In this document: positions 54,395 to 64,000 of the stretch, in pieces
Position numbering within the stretch: position 1 is the stretch's first letter
Layout: every line of letters begins with the position of its first letter
DNA from: Icerya purchasi
Taxonomy: Eukaryota > Arthropoda > Insecta > Hemiptera > Monophlebidae
DNA length: 64,000 nucleotides
Direction: 5' to 3'
Assembly: GCA_039619475.1 (NCBI GenBank)
Contig: CM077115.1
Location: 502,221,352 to 502,285,351 of the forward strand
Made by a program: the position numbers and the translations under genes
Notes under the pieces: model-generated
What the model was told of the DNA's origin: nothing
What the model saw: only the letters and a program-made list of their open reading frames with translations
Database searches by the model: none

Positions 54395-54810
54395 GCTTCA
54401 TTTAAAAGTCGTCGATGGCAGATGAAATACACAATATACACAATACGCTCAACTCCTACCTCTAACACAAAAGTACCTGTGCCGACAGCGACAATCGATT
54501 CCAATTCAACGACAATTGCGTTACCCAAAGAAATAATTAATATATCAAAGATCTGTATGATGCAGAAAATAAAAACAGTTTCATACATGCAGTTCTGACA
54601 AAATTTACGAAGTATGGCAATGTAATATCCTGCAAAAGGTGTACGATTTTGGTTATATCCATTTATCAATCCGCTCTCTGACTGATATTAAGTCGTTCGA
54701 ACGAATAAACGGCGTGTCAATCAGTTTATACGAACTAATAGAGAACAACGAATATGACACCGGGGAACGTGCGAGTACAAAATCACAGTCACTTACACGT
54801 TTCGAAAAAA
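54395..54810 (+). pseudogene. Possible relic of a Maverick/Polinton-associated protein (tentative)
   Basis: Short frames carry LYDAENKNSFIHAVLTKF and, after a frame change, IHLSIRSLTDIKSFERINGV followed by SISLYEL. This pattern (an N-N-D...F-x-A-V stretch, then 'L.DI..FE..N..SI.VY') recalls a protein family found with Maverick-type and related large elements in insects. The match is by eye, the piece is short and it has stops, so the name is tentative. Confidence 0.25.
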
Positions 54811-54824
54811 TTACAATATATTAA

Positions 54825-55320
54825 ATCACCGAAACCATACCAGTATATTGTACTAAGAACCTAATGTAAATTACCAGTTTGCATGAATTAAAAAATTCAG
54901 TCAACTTCTGCGAATCTAATCACCAAACGCTAAATTTATGTGCGGGGGTGTCCAGACCCCGTGAAGGTTAAATATGAACATAATAACATGCGATGCAGTC
55001 AGCTGACATAATATGCATAACATGTAAAATAAATAGATAAAAGCATGTATTTTTTTCACATATTCTGTTGTTATTTCAAAATTTTTGCAATGTTTCATAT
55101 AAAATATATCGCATGTATATGTGTATATTTCAATATAATAATAATACATATTTTTTTCATACATTTCATTTTTTTTCATCGACTTGTAATTCATTTTAAC
55201 GTTTTTTTTTTTTTTCAGTCGCATCCCTGATATTATAGTACCGACTCCATTATTCAGTATTTCATCTTGTGCCGTACGGACAAAACAGTATTACGTAACT
55301 ATTCATTTAAATTTAAATAA
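54825..55320. other. No gene recognised
   Basis: AT-rich; ends with a T run (55202-55216) and TTTTCCTGCGCAG, which resembles a splice acceptor but probably by chance. Confidence 0.35.
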
Positions 55321-55324
55321 CCTT

Positions 55325-56235
55325 TTCCTGCGCAGTTCTGCTCCATAACTGAATATGGATCTCTAGCTTATTATGAAAAGTTGAGGAAATCAGATACTAA
55401 AAAACTCAGATCATTACAGAGAATAATATTAATAGGAGTTATATCTGTTTACAAGACCATATCCTACATTTCGGTCTATACAATAGCAGGAAAACCACCA
55501 GTTGATTTACAATTACAAGAAATTAATCAAATTAAAAGAATTAATATAGAGAATAAGCATAAGAAATTAAGTAAAACAACCATACAGGAAAAAATTAAAC
55601 AAGTAAAAGACAAGACAATAAAGATATAACAAGAACAGTATGAAATGCAAATAACAGGAAGACGAACAACACAGTTAATTTTAAATATCAAGGAAAGAAT
55701 GGAAAACAAAGAACGAACCTCTAACTACCACCTAACACAGTATCTTACAGGACACGGTAATTTTGATTCTTATCTAAAAAAATTCAAGATAATAAGCAAC
55801 AGTTTATGTAGAGAATGCAAAGAAGATACACTTGACCACACATTCAAAATATGCCAACAATTTAAGGATATACGAAGAAATTACGACATAAAAGAAGAAG
55901 ATCTTATGAATTGTTTCAAAGAAGAAAGAACCTATCTCAAGGTCAGCAGCTTTGTAAGAGAAATACTGAAGGAAAAAAATGAAATATATTAATCTTAAGA
56001 TATTGTATTATATATGTATACTGTCAATGTCAAAAAAAAAAAAAAAAAGTAGATATTTAAAATTGATCATACATTCTAATTTATATATTGTGCAATTTAT
56101 ATTAAGCGAAATCCAGTTGATCTCAGAACGAGAAGTGTTTTTGTAAAAGTTCTGAGACAACTACAGTGTAAAATGTTTAACATATTATATGAATAAACTG
56201 GCCCCAACAGTTACATCTGGAATGGGGACCCACAA
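55325..56235 (+). pseudogene. R1-type LINE 3' end
   Basis: Coding reads TEYGSLAYYEKLRKSDTKKL and RSLQRIILIGVISVYKTISY, then AGKPPVDLQLQEI. A stop at 55627 follows, then QITGRRTTQLILNIKER, HLTQYLTGHGNFDSYLKKF and a Cys/His motif (CRECKEDTLDHTFKIC), ending at 55992. The LTxxLTGHGxFxxYLxxF string followed by CxxC...H....C is the C-terminus of R1-clade ORF2 proteins. Two A runs follow, at 56033-56048 and 56234-56245. The second is preceded by a GC-richer segment (CTGGCCCCAACAG...GGGGACCCAC), the likely true 3' end. Confidence 0.82.
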
Positions 56236-56245
56236 AAAAAAAAAC

Positions 56246-56749
56246 ATCTTAAATTTTCTGATGATTATCAGTCTTTACAAATAGTTAAATAACGTCTTAT
56301 AAACTTTGCACTTTTTCCTTTTTCAGCTCTTCTTTTAACCGATCATGCATAATTTTTCGCTATCTACACTATTGCAATATTCTAACGATAGACTTGGGAA
56401 ATAAAATTTTTTAAATTACCGATGTATTAATATCTTAATTATACAGATAGTGACTAATATATAATTTACATAAAATTCTTCAATATGCTTTCGAAGTGGA
56501 AAATCGCAGGACGATACATTGTTTTTATTATTTTTTCATTACTTTCAATGCTACATTTATGTTTATATCGCTTTTTTATTAAGAAGTATGCGAAAATATA
56601 CATAGATTATCGATCTCATGACATAGATAAATTTGAAAACTGATCTATGTTGTAATAAAAAATTTTTATTTATCATAAGTTGTGGTAACCGGGAATAATT
56701 ATACATACATTTGAAATATTGATAAAATAACACTCCGAATTTTTCTATT
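56246..56749. other. No gene seen
   Basis: AT-rich DNA without motif. Confidence 0.4.
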
Positions 56750-57535
56750 TCATTTATTTATTTTGTTATATTTACGGTAAAAATCATCAACTAGACTTAC
56801 ATGAAATATTTTAAGAATAACGCAAAAAGATTGACCTTCAAACGAGATCAATACGGAAGAGCTAGGAATGCATTTAACTTCACCATTAACGTTGACTCGT
56901 CTACTTAATCGCCTGATATTATTAATTTCAAACGGACAGGAGTCAACAATTTGAGTAATTTGATCTTCGGAATACTCAATATAAACTCCTTTTAAAACAC
57001 CAAAACACGAAACTGGATGAGCCGGAATATAAGCTCTGTAACCATTTGTTTCAAAGTAGTGACAAGAAACTAAATTATTAGCAGATTGCGGCGACGACAA
57101 GTAAATAATCACTCTATTCCAGCTCACTTTCTTAATTTCTATAATGTCTTTCCGTATATTATTTCTTTGTAATATTTCAGCCATTTTTAACGCACTAATA
57201 GCGAGCCTATTCGAGTCGAGTTGATAGTCTTTTTCAATGAAGATCTTGAAACCTTTACCATTCGGAATGGAATTACGATCAATAGGATAGAAATAAGAAG
57301 AATGATTACGAGATCCTCCAAGTACGAAAATGTTCGATTAAATATTATTAACGGCATTATCATGGTAACCATTGCAATTGTTGTTATCAGCATCATTATT
57401 TCTAACGTTGTTATCATTGATGTTGTAGAATGCTATAGATTCCTTAGACTTACTTAACTGAACTGAATGTGATATGCTGGTTTCACTGACGTTATAGCTA
57501 GCAGTTGTAAAATTACTTACCTCGGTGCTCCGCAT
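56750..57535 (-). pseudogene. Non-LTR ORF1 relic (RRM-like, Asn-rich N-terminus)
   Basis: On the minus strand an ATG at 57535 opens MRSTEVSNFTTASYNVSETS and runs into an Asp/Asn-rich tract. Two frame changes (about 57340 and 57190) lead to MAEILQRNNIRKDIIEIKKV, WNRVIIYLSSPQSANNLVS, GVYIEYSEDQITQIVDS and IRRLSRRVNVNGEV, then SSSVLISFEGQ. This is the RRM-like core of I/Jockey-type ORF1 proteins. The frame stops at 56750 before any zinc knuckle, and no ORF2 follows. It resembles the relic at 1-989. Confidence 0.75.
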
Positions 57536-58080
57536 GTTGTTACCGGTTTCGCGTACGTTGACAGGGGAATCCTTCCCCCATCGTCATCTACGTCCATTTA
57601 CGCCGTTAGTCTTCTGCCACCTCCGAAAACTTAACAATTCGGGACAAAATTAGGGAAAAAAAAGAAGAAGAAATAAAAGAAACAAAAGAAAAAGAAATTA
57701 AAGTGATGCTTTCGGATTAGTCGAAACTATAAATCCTTTATCAACAGGAACGCGATAAAATAAACACACCTCACAGACAAGCGCTCTAAATAACTCGTTT
57801 TATTTATTGTTAAAGATGCCTTATATATAGCTATTAAATTTAGGTTTGAAAATAGTTTTAGAAGAAGTTTAAAAAGAGTAGGTATTAAAAATAGTTGTTA
57901 GATCCAAAAATGAATGAACGGTAAGCCAATATTCGTTCTTTTTATCATTTCGGATTTAAATCCAAAATTTTAAATTTAAAGTTATCAGTGGGCGTGTTTG
58001 TGTGTTCCTAATATAAATTGCTTTTTGTGCTCTTTCACGATTTTAAAAATTGCAACACGAGAATATTTATATAATTAAAC
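57536..58080. other. Possible 5' leader of the ORF1 relic; nothing else seen
   Basis: Immediately upstream (minus sense) of the ORF1 ATG the DNA is GC-richer to about 57630, as in LINE leaders, then AT-rich. No TSD found. Confidence 0.35.
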
Positions 58081-58084
58081 GCAG

Positions 58085-58700
58085 CAGCAAAATCTTCAAA
58101 CATTTGAAGAAAAACTGAAATATATGGGAAACATTATTTGGAGGTCCGTGATATGTACGCCGAAACAGCAGATTGATTCGGAAAAACGCATCAAATATTT
58201 AGGTGAAGCATTTTTGAAAAGGTGAAAAAGGTGCGGAAGACAAAAATGTTTTCTCTCTCTTAATAAGGATTGCTTAGAAGGTACCGACGAAATCCCAAGA
58301 GGGGTACAAAAAAAAAAAGTTGGACGGCCAAGAAAGGCGTTCGAGGAGCTAAGTAACCGAAGCAAAAGAAGAAAGGCAGCCGAAATTCAGCAACAGATGA
58401 AGAAATATTGGAATTTGCCGTCCAATCTCAACTTTACACATTTGGAAAGAGGGATAGTGCAGCCTTGTTGCAGTTTGCAATTCTGTAGAACAAGGGGCTA
58501 AAGTAAAGAAAGGATACATGATGTCTACCAGAAAAACACGCAATAAAATAAGTACGCAGGATTGCGTTTTTTGTTGAAGGTAATTATTCAAAGCGACAGT
58601 GTTGCCTATTGCAGAAGGAAGATAAAGAACGCTTTTCACGCAATGGCTTTTAAAATTTCTAGACAATAAGCTTGGCTTCCAAATTAATGAGGAGCTTGAG
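58085..58700 (+). pseudogene. Unrecognised protein relic with GRPRK / RSKRRK motif
   Basis: The frames read FEEKLKYMGNIIWRSVICTP and DSEKRIKYLGEAFLKR, then after a shift GRPRKAFEELSNRSKRRKAA and EIQQQMKKYWNLPSNL, then a degraded tail to about 58690. The basic 'GRPxKxFxE.S.RSKRRK' string resembles uncharacterised repetitive proteins of insects that I associate with transposable elements, but I cannot name the family. Stops and frameshifts show it is not functional. Confidence 0.35.
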
Positions 58701-58949
58701 TTGCTAGCGAAGTGGGGTTTCTGTAACGAAAAATGTCACAATTTTATGTAATGAAAGTTAAATGTTAGGATAGGATTTTTGTGATTATCTTATTTTTTTT
58801 GTGTCAATGCCGGTAAGAATTACGCTGTAAATTTTGATCATTTTATACGAAGTATAGAAGAAAAAGAGACAGAAATGAAAGCAAGAGGGGTCACACAGCC
58901 CATTGCGAGGCCAAAATGGCCGAGTTGTATATATATATATATACAAAGT

Positions 58950-58977
58950 GTGACAATCGTATTCGTAGAATTATTTC
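58950..58977 (+). repeat. mariner 5' TIR
   Basis: GTGACAATCGTATTCGTAGAATT..T...CAT; about 24 of 28 bases match the right TIR in inverse orientation. Confidence 0.82.
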
Positions 58978-59135
58978 ATAGCGCGACTTGTTGCAACATT
59001 GCGATGGTGCTCGCGGTCCCGTTGGAAAGAGGAGACATTTATGAGTCAGTATATCTAGTTTTCATAACGGTAGCACGTATATTTCGCGTTCTATAGTCGT
59101 TTAAACAAAGTATGATTTTTACACGTGTCGTGAAA

Positions 59136-60137
59136 ATGTGCGATGTAAATACTGAGCAACGTATCGTGATCAAATTTTTGGTCAAACGCGGAATAAAACC
59201 GCCGTCGGAAATTCCCGTACAGTTATAAGACGTGTTTAAGAAAGATGCTATGAAACAACCGACTGTTTACAAGTAGGCTATGCGGTTTAAAGACGGCCGT
59301 GAATCAGTCGAGAGCGATACGCGCTGCGGCGGTCCTTCTACCGCAAAAACGGCTGCAAATGTTGAACGTGTGCGCGTGCGCGTGCTCCAAGACCGTCGGG
59401 TCAGTTATCGAATGTTAGAAGAAGAGATCAACCGCGAGACCATTCGGCAGATTTTAAATGACGATCTAGAGATACGCAAACTGTGTGCCGAGATGGTTCC
59501 AAAACTGCTCACAACTGAGCAAAAAGAGTTCCGGAGATCCATCTGTCAGGATATGATTGATCGAATTGACGCTGAAGGATACCCGTGGATGTCGTCCATT
59601 ATCACGGGGGACGAGTCTTGGGTGTTCGAATATGACCCTGGGACTAAGAGACAGAGCATGCAGTGGGTTGTAAAGGGCGGAGAGCGTCTTAAAAAAACTC
59701 ACATATCCAAATCAAGAGTCAAGAGTCTACTGATCGATTTCGTTGTTCATCACGAATACGTTCCTGCAGGCTAGACAATTAATACAGCATTCTACATCGA
59801 AGTTTTGAAACGGTTACGAGTCCGCGTGTACAGCATACGACCAGAATTGGCCGAGAAGAGTTGGGTGCTATATCATGACAACGCTCCAGCACACTCATCC
59901 TTCGCAGTACCCCAGTTTTTGACACTCCATAACATCACCACGCTTCGGCCTCTCTATAGCCTGGACGTGGCTCTGTGCGACTTTCATTTGTTCCCTCAAT
60001 TCAAAAGTTACTTGAAAGGAACCCGATACGACGACATTACCGAAGTCGAAAGTGCCATGATGAACGTCCTGATGGACCTATCTTCGAAGGGGTTTGCAGG
60101 GTGCTTCCAAAAATGGGTCGAACCGGCGGTGCGCTGA
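59136..60137 (+). pseudogene. mariner transposase, three stops, no frameshift
   Basis: 333 codons in one frame from ATG 59136 to TGA 60137. The stops are TAA at 59226, TAG at 59274 (Trp expected in VYKW) and TAG at 59772 (Gln expected in GQT). The N-terminal helix-turn-helix half contains TEQRIVIKFLVKRG, MRFKDGRESVE and DRRVSYRMLEEEIN. The catalytic domain keeps ITGDESWVFEYDP (first Asp), YHDNAPAHSS (second Asp) and LDVALCDFHLFP (third Asp; YSPDLxPCDF is usual). The second-third Asp interval is 33 residues by my count, one fewer than the DD34D norm, from a missing residue in the LPHPPYSPD region. It is a type-1 (Mos1-like) transposase group member. Removing the stops would still leave the short interval. 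Confidence 0.9.
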
Positions 60138-60204
60138 TCTCGGAAGAGACTACTGTGAACGAGTTTAGAGTAATTTTCCCCCTCCCCTTATTTTTAGACC
60201 CTCC

Positions 60205-60234
60205 ATGGCAAAATTCTACGAATACAATTGTCAC
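60205..60234 (-). repeat. mariner 3' TIR
   Basis: Inverse of the left TIR, ending at TTGTCACC and followed by TA. Confidence 0.82.
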
Positions 60235-60236
60235 CT

Positions 60237-60815
60237 ATGCCGGTGATCTCCAATCCCGGCGTTTACAATCACAAAAATAGTGCAAAAAATTGACGATCAA
60301 AAATAAATAATAAAATATTTAATTGTAAACCGTTAGGCGATGAAATATTTTCAAGGAATCTCGATATTTGAAGAGCTTGTAGGAAAACACATAAAAAAAT
60401 GAAACTAATCGCAGTCCATCCAATGTTTTCCCCTAATTTTCCTCTTCGTTTATTCAATTGCGAAACATTTGAATCGTAATAAATGAATTTTACTTCATTT
60501 TTCTTCGCACATTTCAGCTCGCCCCAAAACGAAATCTTTTTTAGATTCTTTCATTCTACGGTAATATTCATTTTTATTTTAATGACAAAAAATTATTTTA
60601 AATATATATTAACAAATTTAAATTATTGTTTTAGTGTATTACATTACTCGCAACGATTGTAATCGTTTGATAATCGATGCATTCGTAAGTAAATACTCAG
60701 AAGAACGTAAAATAAATTAGAGCGTAAAATTAATATATTACAATTAATGAATAATTCAAAAATACTTCAAGTCACCGTATCTTGATAACACGGTACGCTG
60801 TTATTCTCTCCCCAG
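60237..60815. other. No gene seen
   Basis: AT-rich DNA without motif. Confidence 0.4.
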
Positions 60816-60819
60816 TCCC

Positions 60820-61412
60820 GAATTATGGCTCAACTTCTATTCTTCTTCATTTTCTAATCTTGCTTCCATTTAGTACTCCTCCCTTCATGCTAAATATTTC
60901 CCTGTTAAGAATATTGCTAAATGGCCTAAATGGCCAGTTTGTAATACAATAACAATTAAAAAAAAAATTTACCTCTCTATTATTCAGTCATCTCTTTAAC
61001 TTCATTCATAGTTTTCTTGAAACTTGCTCTCTCTTAAACGCTTTACAACCTCTGCTATTTGTCGCCTTCGCTTTAATCATAGTCTCTTTCCTGCATCATT
61101 TTTTCGGTTTTCATTTGTATCTACTGCATTTTGTCCTTTTCATCCTTCTTCTAAAAACGTTTTTTTTTGATCCTGATGTCATGTTTTCTTTGAATGTTCG
61201 ACGACCTTTTTTGCTGAATACTACTAAAATTTAGTATCCCTACTTCCTTCATCGGTATCTCTTGTATTCTCTCATTTCCTTCTACTTCCGTTATCCTTAT
61301 CTTCGAATTATTTTTATCTTCTATTTTTAAACGTTTAAGCATTTAAATTTATTTTCTCCTTCTTTCTACTTTTTCGGCTAGTGCTTAACAGACCCATTAA
61401 AAACAAAAAAAA
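60820..61412 (+). pseudogene. RNH-family 3' fragment (copy K)
   Basis: The DNA from CGAATTATGGCTCAACTTCT onward matches copy F (26.12-26.35 kb) closely, apart from about 80 extra bases at 60885-60975 containing an A run. Coding is badly broken (CRLRF-type motif in CTATTTGTCGCCTTCGCTTT). It ends with AACAGACCCATT then A-rich tail to about 61412, the same end type as copy A. Confidence 0.7.
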
Positions 61413-62200
61413 ATACCATCTTGTGTTTATTAGCGCGTATTAGGCTCGAAGATAACCGCGCATTTTAATATTAGTCGCGCGTGCGATACAAATATAATCA
61501 TTGCAGGGAGGGGAAATGTTCGATGAAATTGTTTGAACAGGATTTTCTCTTTTCGATTATTGTTATTATTTTTAAATCGGTCGCATTCGAGATTTTTATG
61601 GTTTATTGCGTCGTAATCGGTAACATACTTCTTTGTTGTTTATCGCAGTTGGTTGTGCAGTACTGTATACAATGTTGCGGATAGTAAGAGAAAGGGGGAT
61701 TTATTTTCACGATACTTTTATGGTTTCCATCTGGTTTCTGGCGCTTTATACAGTGCTATTAAAGTGCCGAAAAAACGTGTAGAACAACTAAAGAACCACT
61801 TGAAGACGTGAAAGAATTTTAAGTTCCTTACTAGGACGAGAGAAATCGGGTTTGATGGCTGGAACATTGCTGCTATTTCTTAAAATTTCAACAATCTTTT
61901 CTGTATATTTCTTTTCTTTTTTCGGGAAAAATTTTCGGAATAGAAATGAAAAGGTAAATTATGACGTTTTTTTAGTATCATCATCCCTAGGCTTCTTTGT
62001 GGGTACATGTCATTACAAGCTTTACAGAAAACAATCTTCCATCAGCATCGTTTTGGACAGATGACATTCGAACATTAATGCATTCCGCATCTGTCTTAAG
62101 GCTACACTGATGAATTCAAGGCTTAAAATTCGGAGCCCGCACCGGTTGCATATTCGTTCGAGAGAGATGAAAAAGACACACAACTGGACATCTTTAAAGC
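61413..62200. other. No gene recognised
   Basis: AT-rich. A 70-codon frame at 61852-62064 and a 67-codon frame at 61481-61684 are hydrophobic but motif-free. Confidence 0.35.
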
Positions 62201-62537
62201 TTTTTTTTTTTTTTTTTTTTTTTTTTTCTTGTTTGGGTTTTTCCCTGGGCTTGTCAGCAACGGACGATTACCCATCAACATGTGTACATAGCAGCAATTA
62301 GGAGTAACAAGGAATGGAATCTGATAAAGAATGCTATACCAAAGATGGAGAAACAATAACAATCAACGTCGAAAAATGCCAAACGTATGTATCCTGAAAA
62401 GAAAAGAAATGACGAAGGTAAGAGCAAAAGGAGTTAGCTGTCCCATACCATGGTCACATCTGCAATTACAGAGCCCGCAGTACAAACGGACAAAGGAATC
62501 TGGCTATAAATAATTAAGGAAGAAGAAACACGGGATG
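62201..62537 (-). mobile_element. A-tailed retroposon (SINE-like), copy 2
   Basis: Minus-strand copy of the 22387-22696 element: first bases CATCCCGTGTTTC at 62537, last bases GGGAAAAACCCAAACAAG then poly(A), seen as T27 at 62201-62227. It is about 20 bases longer inside than copy 1 through small indels. TTTAAA occurs just outside both ends (62193-62198, 62538-62543) and may be a short target duplication. Confidence 0.8.
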
Positions 62538-62989
62538 TTTAAAAAGCAGTTAGATCCATCAAGCACGAAACCTATATAGAACACAGCGCTTAGCGTCCGT
62601 AAACAATTATCCGAAAGTTCAATGACTTTCTCCATCACTATAAAGCAAAGTTTATAGTTTTTAATTATGAAACATTAATCATATTTATGGCGACGACTGC
62701 AGAAACAGCGCCTACCATTCTGTTAAAAGGAAATGAGCAGAATTTTCACTGAACACTATGGCCACACTGCAACAGCAGCGCCCGCAGTGCCGGCTAACAA
62801 GGAGTTCACCTATCTACCGTTAGGGCCGCAAATGCGACAGCGAGCCCGCAAAATTAACTGCGAGCTGTGCCTGTTTGTGACTGTAACTGCAACATCAGTG
62901 CGTGTTCTTCGTTTAGAGAGGAGTTCGTTGGGAATCACTGGACACGATAAGTTAGGAATGCCAAAATAGGAAATACTGAAGGGATTAGA
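62538..62989. other. No gene recognised
   Basis: GC-richer patch with repeated CAACAGCAGCGCCCGCAGTG-like wording near 62770-62900 and 62700-62720, no coding motif in the 78-codon frame at 62733-62969. Confidence 0.35.
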
Positions 62990-64000
62990 TATTAATATAA
63001 TGAAGTACAGAGGATAGGAATTTTGCTACAATTGGTATGATCAACGTTGACTGTAATGAGAGAATAAAGGACACACAATATGGAGTTGGAACATCATGTG
63101 AGAGAAGCTCCGCGTATAGAGCTGCCCTTTCCGATGATAAAGAGGAGCATTCAAAGAATACATGATCAGAGTCACATACGACTGTGTTATCGATACACAG
63201 CTTTCAAATAGGAGAGGACACTATGGAGAAACGATACAATGAAGCAGGAAGTCGACTGTGACCAGATCGAAGACGACAAATAGCAGATATGATGAATCGG
63301 GGAAGGTGCGGAAAATGTAGATACCATGGTTGAGTAGGTGGATTAGGGTGAATGGAAAAATATTGTGAATTAGGACTGGAGAAGGATGATTTATAAAAAG
63401 ATTTCCAATTGGCCTTTTGGATACTTTTTGCTATATTTAATAATTCATGAGAAGGAATCCGTCCGACTGGCCGCCCAGAAGAAATAGCCGAACGAGCAAG
63501 ATAATCCGCCTTTTCGTTGCCCGCAATTCCGGCATGACCAGGAATCCAAAGAAAGTCGATGGTTAATGAGTGCAATCTGCAAAGACTGAAAATCAGTGAT
63601 CGGATGCGCAGAATAATAGGATCAGAGTAAGAAGGAACATATGCAGAGGATATACACTGAAGGGCGCTTTTGCAATCAGAAATTAGGAGGAACATTTTAC
63701 ATTGAGGAAAAGATGGAATGAGCTCAATGGCACGTAGTAATGCCAATGTCTCCGCATAATAAATTGAACAAAATGCAGGAATTTTGAACAGGCTGGAATG
63801 GTCAAGAGCAGGAATGTAGATAGATGCACCCACTCCGTGTGCCATTTTGGACCCATCCGTAAAAATTAGGGTATGGTTAGCAAAGAATGATGAAACTGCC
63901 TGGTTAAATTCATAAACTGTTGCATGAGCAGGGAGATATTTTACATAAGAAGGCAAAGAAAAAAGATTAGGAGAAGGAATAACATTTAATATCTCAAACT
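62990..64000 (-). mobile_element. RNH-family LINE, best-preserved RNase H copy (copy L), runs off window
   Basis: The minus-strand frame is open from beyond 63956 to a TGA at 63204. RNase H: LIFTDGSKMAHGVGASIYI (first Asp), IYYAETLALLRAIELI (Glu), LLISDCKSALQCIS (second Asp), LWIPGHAGIAGNEKADYLA (His and last Asp): the complete DEDD set. Then ICRLRSGHSRLPASLYRF and SSPI, where TGA replaces the first Cys codon of the terminal Cys/His motif. The same frame continues KLC, CDSDHVFFECSSLSSERAAL and ends LHYINI near 62990. RT and endonuclease should lie past position 64000. No A tail is visible after the C-terminus. Confidence 0.88.

Larger units (their letters stand above)
58950..60234 (+). mobile_element. 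mariner transposon with TIRs, inactive
   Basis: The ends are inverted: TGTGACAATCGTATTCGTAG from 58950, and on the opposite strand GGTGACAATTGTATTCGTAG from 60234. Both continue AATT. The length, about 1.29 kb, is normal for mariner. TA lies just outside the right end (60235-60236), and a (TA)n run abuts the left end, so TA target duplication is likely. One transposase gene fills the element. Confidence 0.88.

Noticed and set aside
55316..55340. Splice acceptor (TTTTCCTGCGCAG) before the R1-type coding fragment
   Set aside because: R1-type ORFs are unspliced and no upstream exon is visible; polypyrimidine-AG strings are common in this composition.

Overview
This is an AT-rich eukaryotic window, almost certainly from an insect. 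A hymenopteran would fit the mix of elements, but nothing in the sequence fixes the order. I find no convincing host gene, rRNA or tRNA gene. Nearly every protein-like stretch belongs to a transposable element, and most are broken. The window reads as a transposon graveyard with a few well-preserved copies.

Layout. 1-6.4 kb: ORF1 relic of a non-LTR retrotransposon (minus), RTE-like endonuclease scrap (minus), AT-rich DNA with diverged repeats, and a 5'-truncated RNase H-bearing element with a 12-bp target-site duplication (TSD) inside a tandemly duplicated host segment. 6.4-15.6 kb: a tRNA-derived SINE (minus, TSD), several 3' fragments of one RNase H-bearing family (called the 'RNH family' here), a Jockey-like relic and an RTE-like 3' end. 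16.0-20.2 kb: a young Jockey-clade element with long open ORF1 and ORF2, poly(A) and a 12-bp TSD, truncated just inside the start of ORF1. 21.07-22.80 kb: a pogo/psq-type DNA transposon with terminal inverted repeats, internally deleted, its PHD-like finger split by a 310-bp A-tailed retroposon that recurs at 62.2 kb.

25.8-36.6 kb: RNH-family pieces, a full-length single-ORF non-LTR element with an 11-bp TSD, a 28-bp minisatellite, an RTE relic, a Jockey relic with the structure expected of twin priming, and a Jockey-like relic split by a GC-rich A-tailed insertion. 39.2-41.45 kb: the longest RNH-family copy. 41.9-46.8 kb: a full-length I-like element (ORF1 and ORF2, TSD) with no recognisable RNase H domain. 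49-53 kb: a Jockey relic lacking its RT palm and two related RT fragments in tandem. 55.3-57.5 kb: R1-type 3' end and another ORF1 relic. 58.9-60.2 kb: a mariner with TIRs and three stop codons but no frameshift. 62.2-64 kb: second copy of the A-tailed retroposon, then an RNH-family copy running off the window.

The elements are not a pathway. Their relationship is nesting and parasitism: retrotransposon machinery (endonuclease, reverse transcriptase, RNA-binding ORF1) mobilised itself and probably the SINEs, and later insertions cut earlier ones. No operon-like or previously undescribed host system is supported. The most useful results are the element boundaries defined by TSDs or TIRs, the SINE and its possible LINE partner, and the domain losses.
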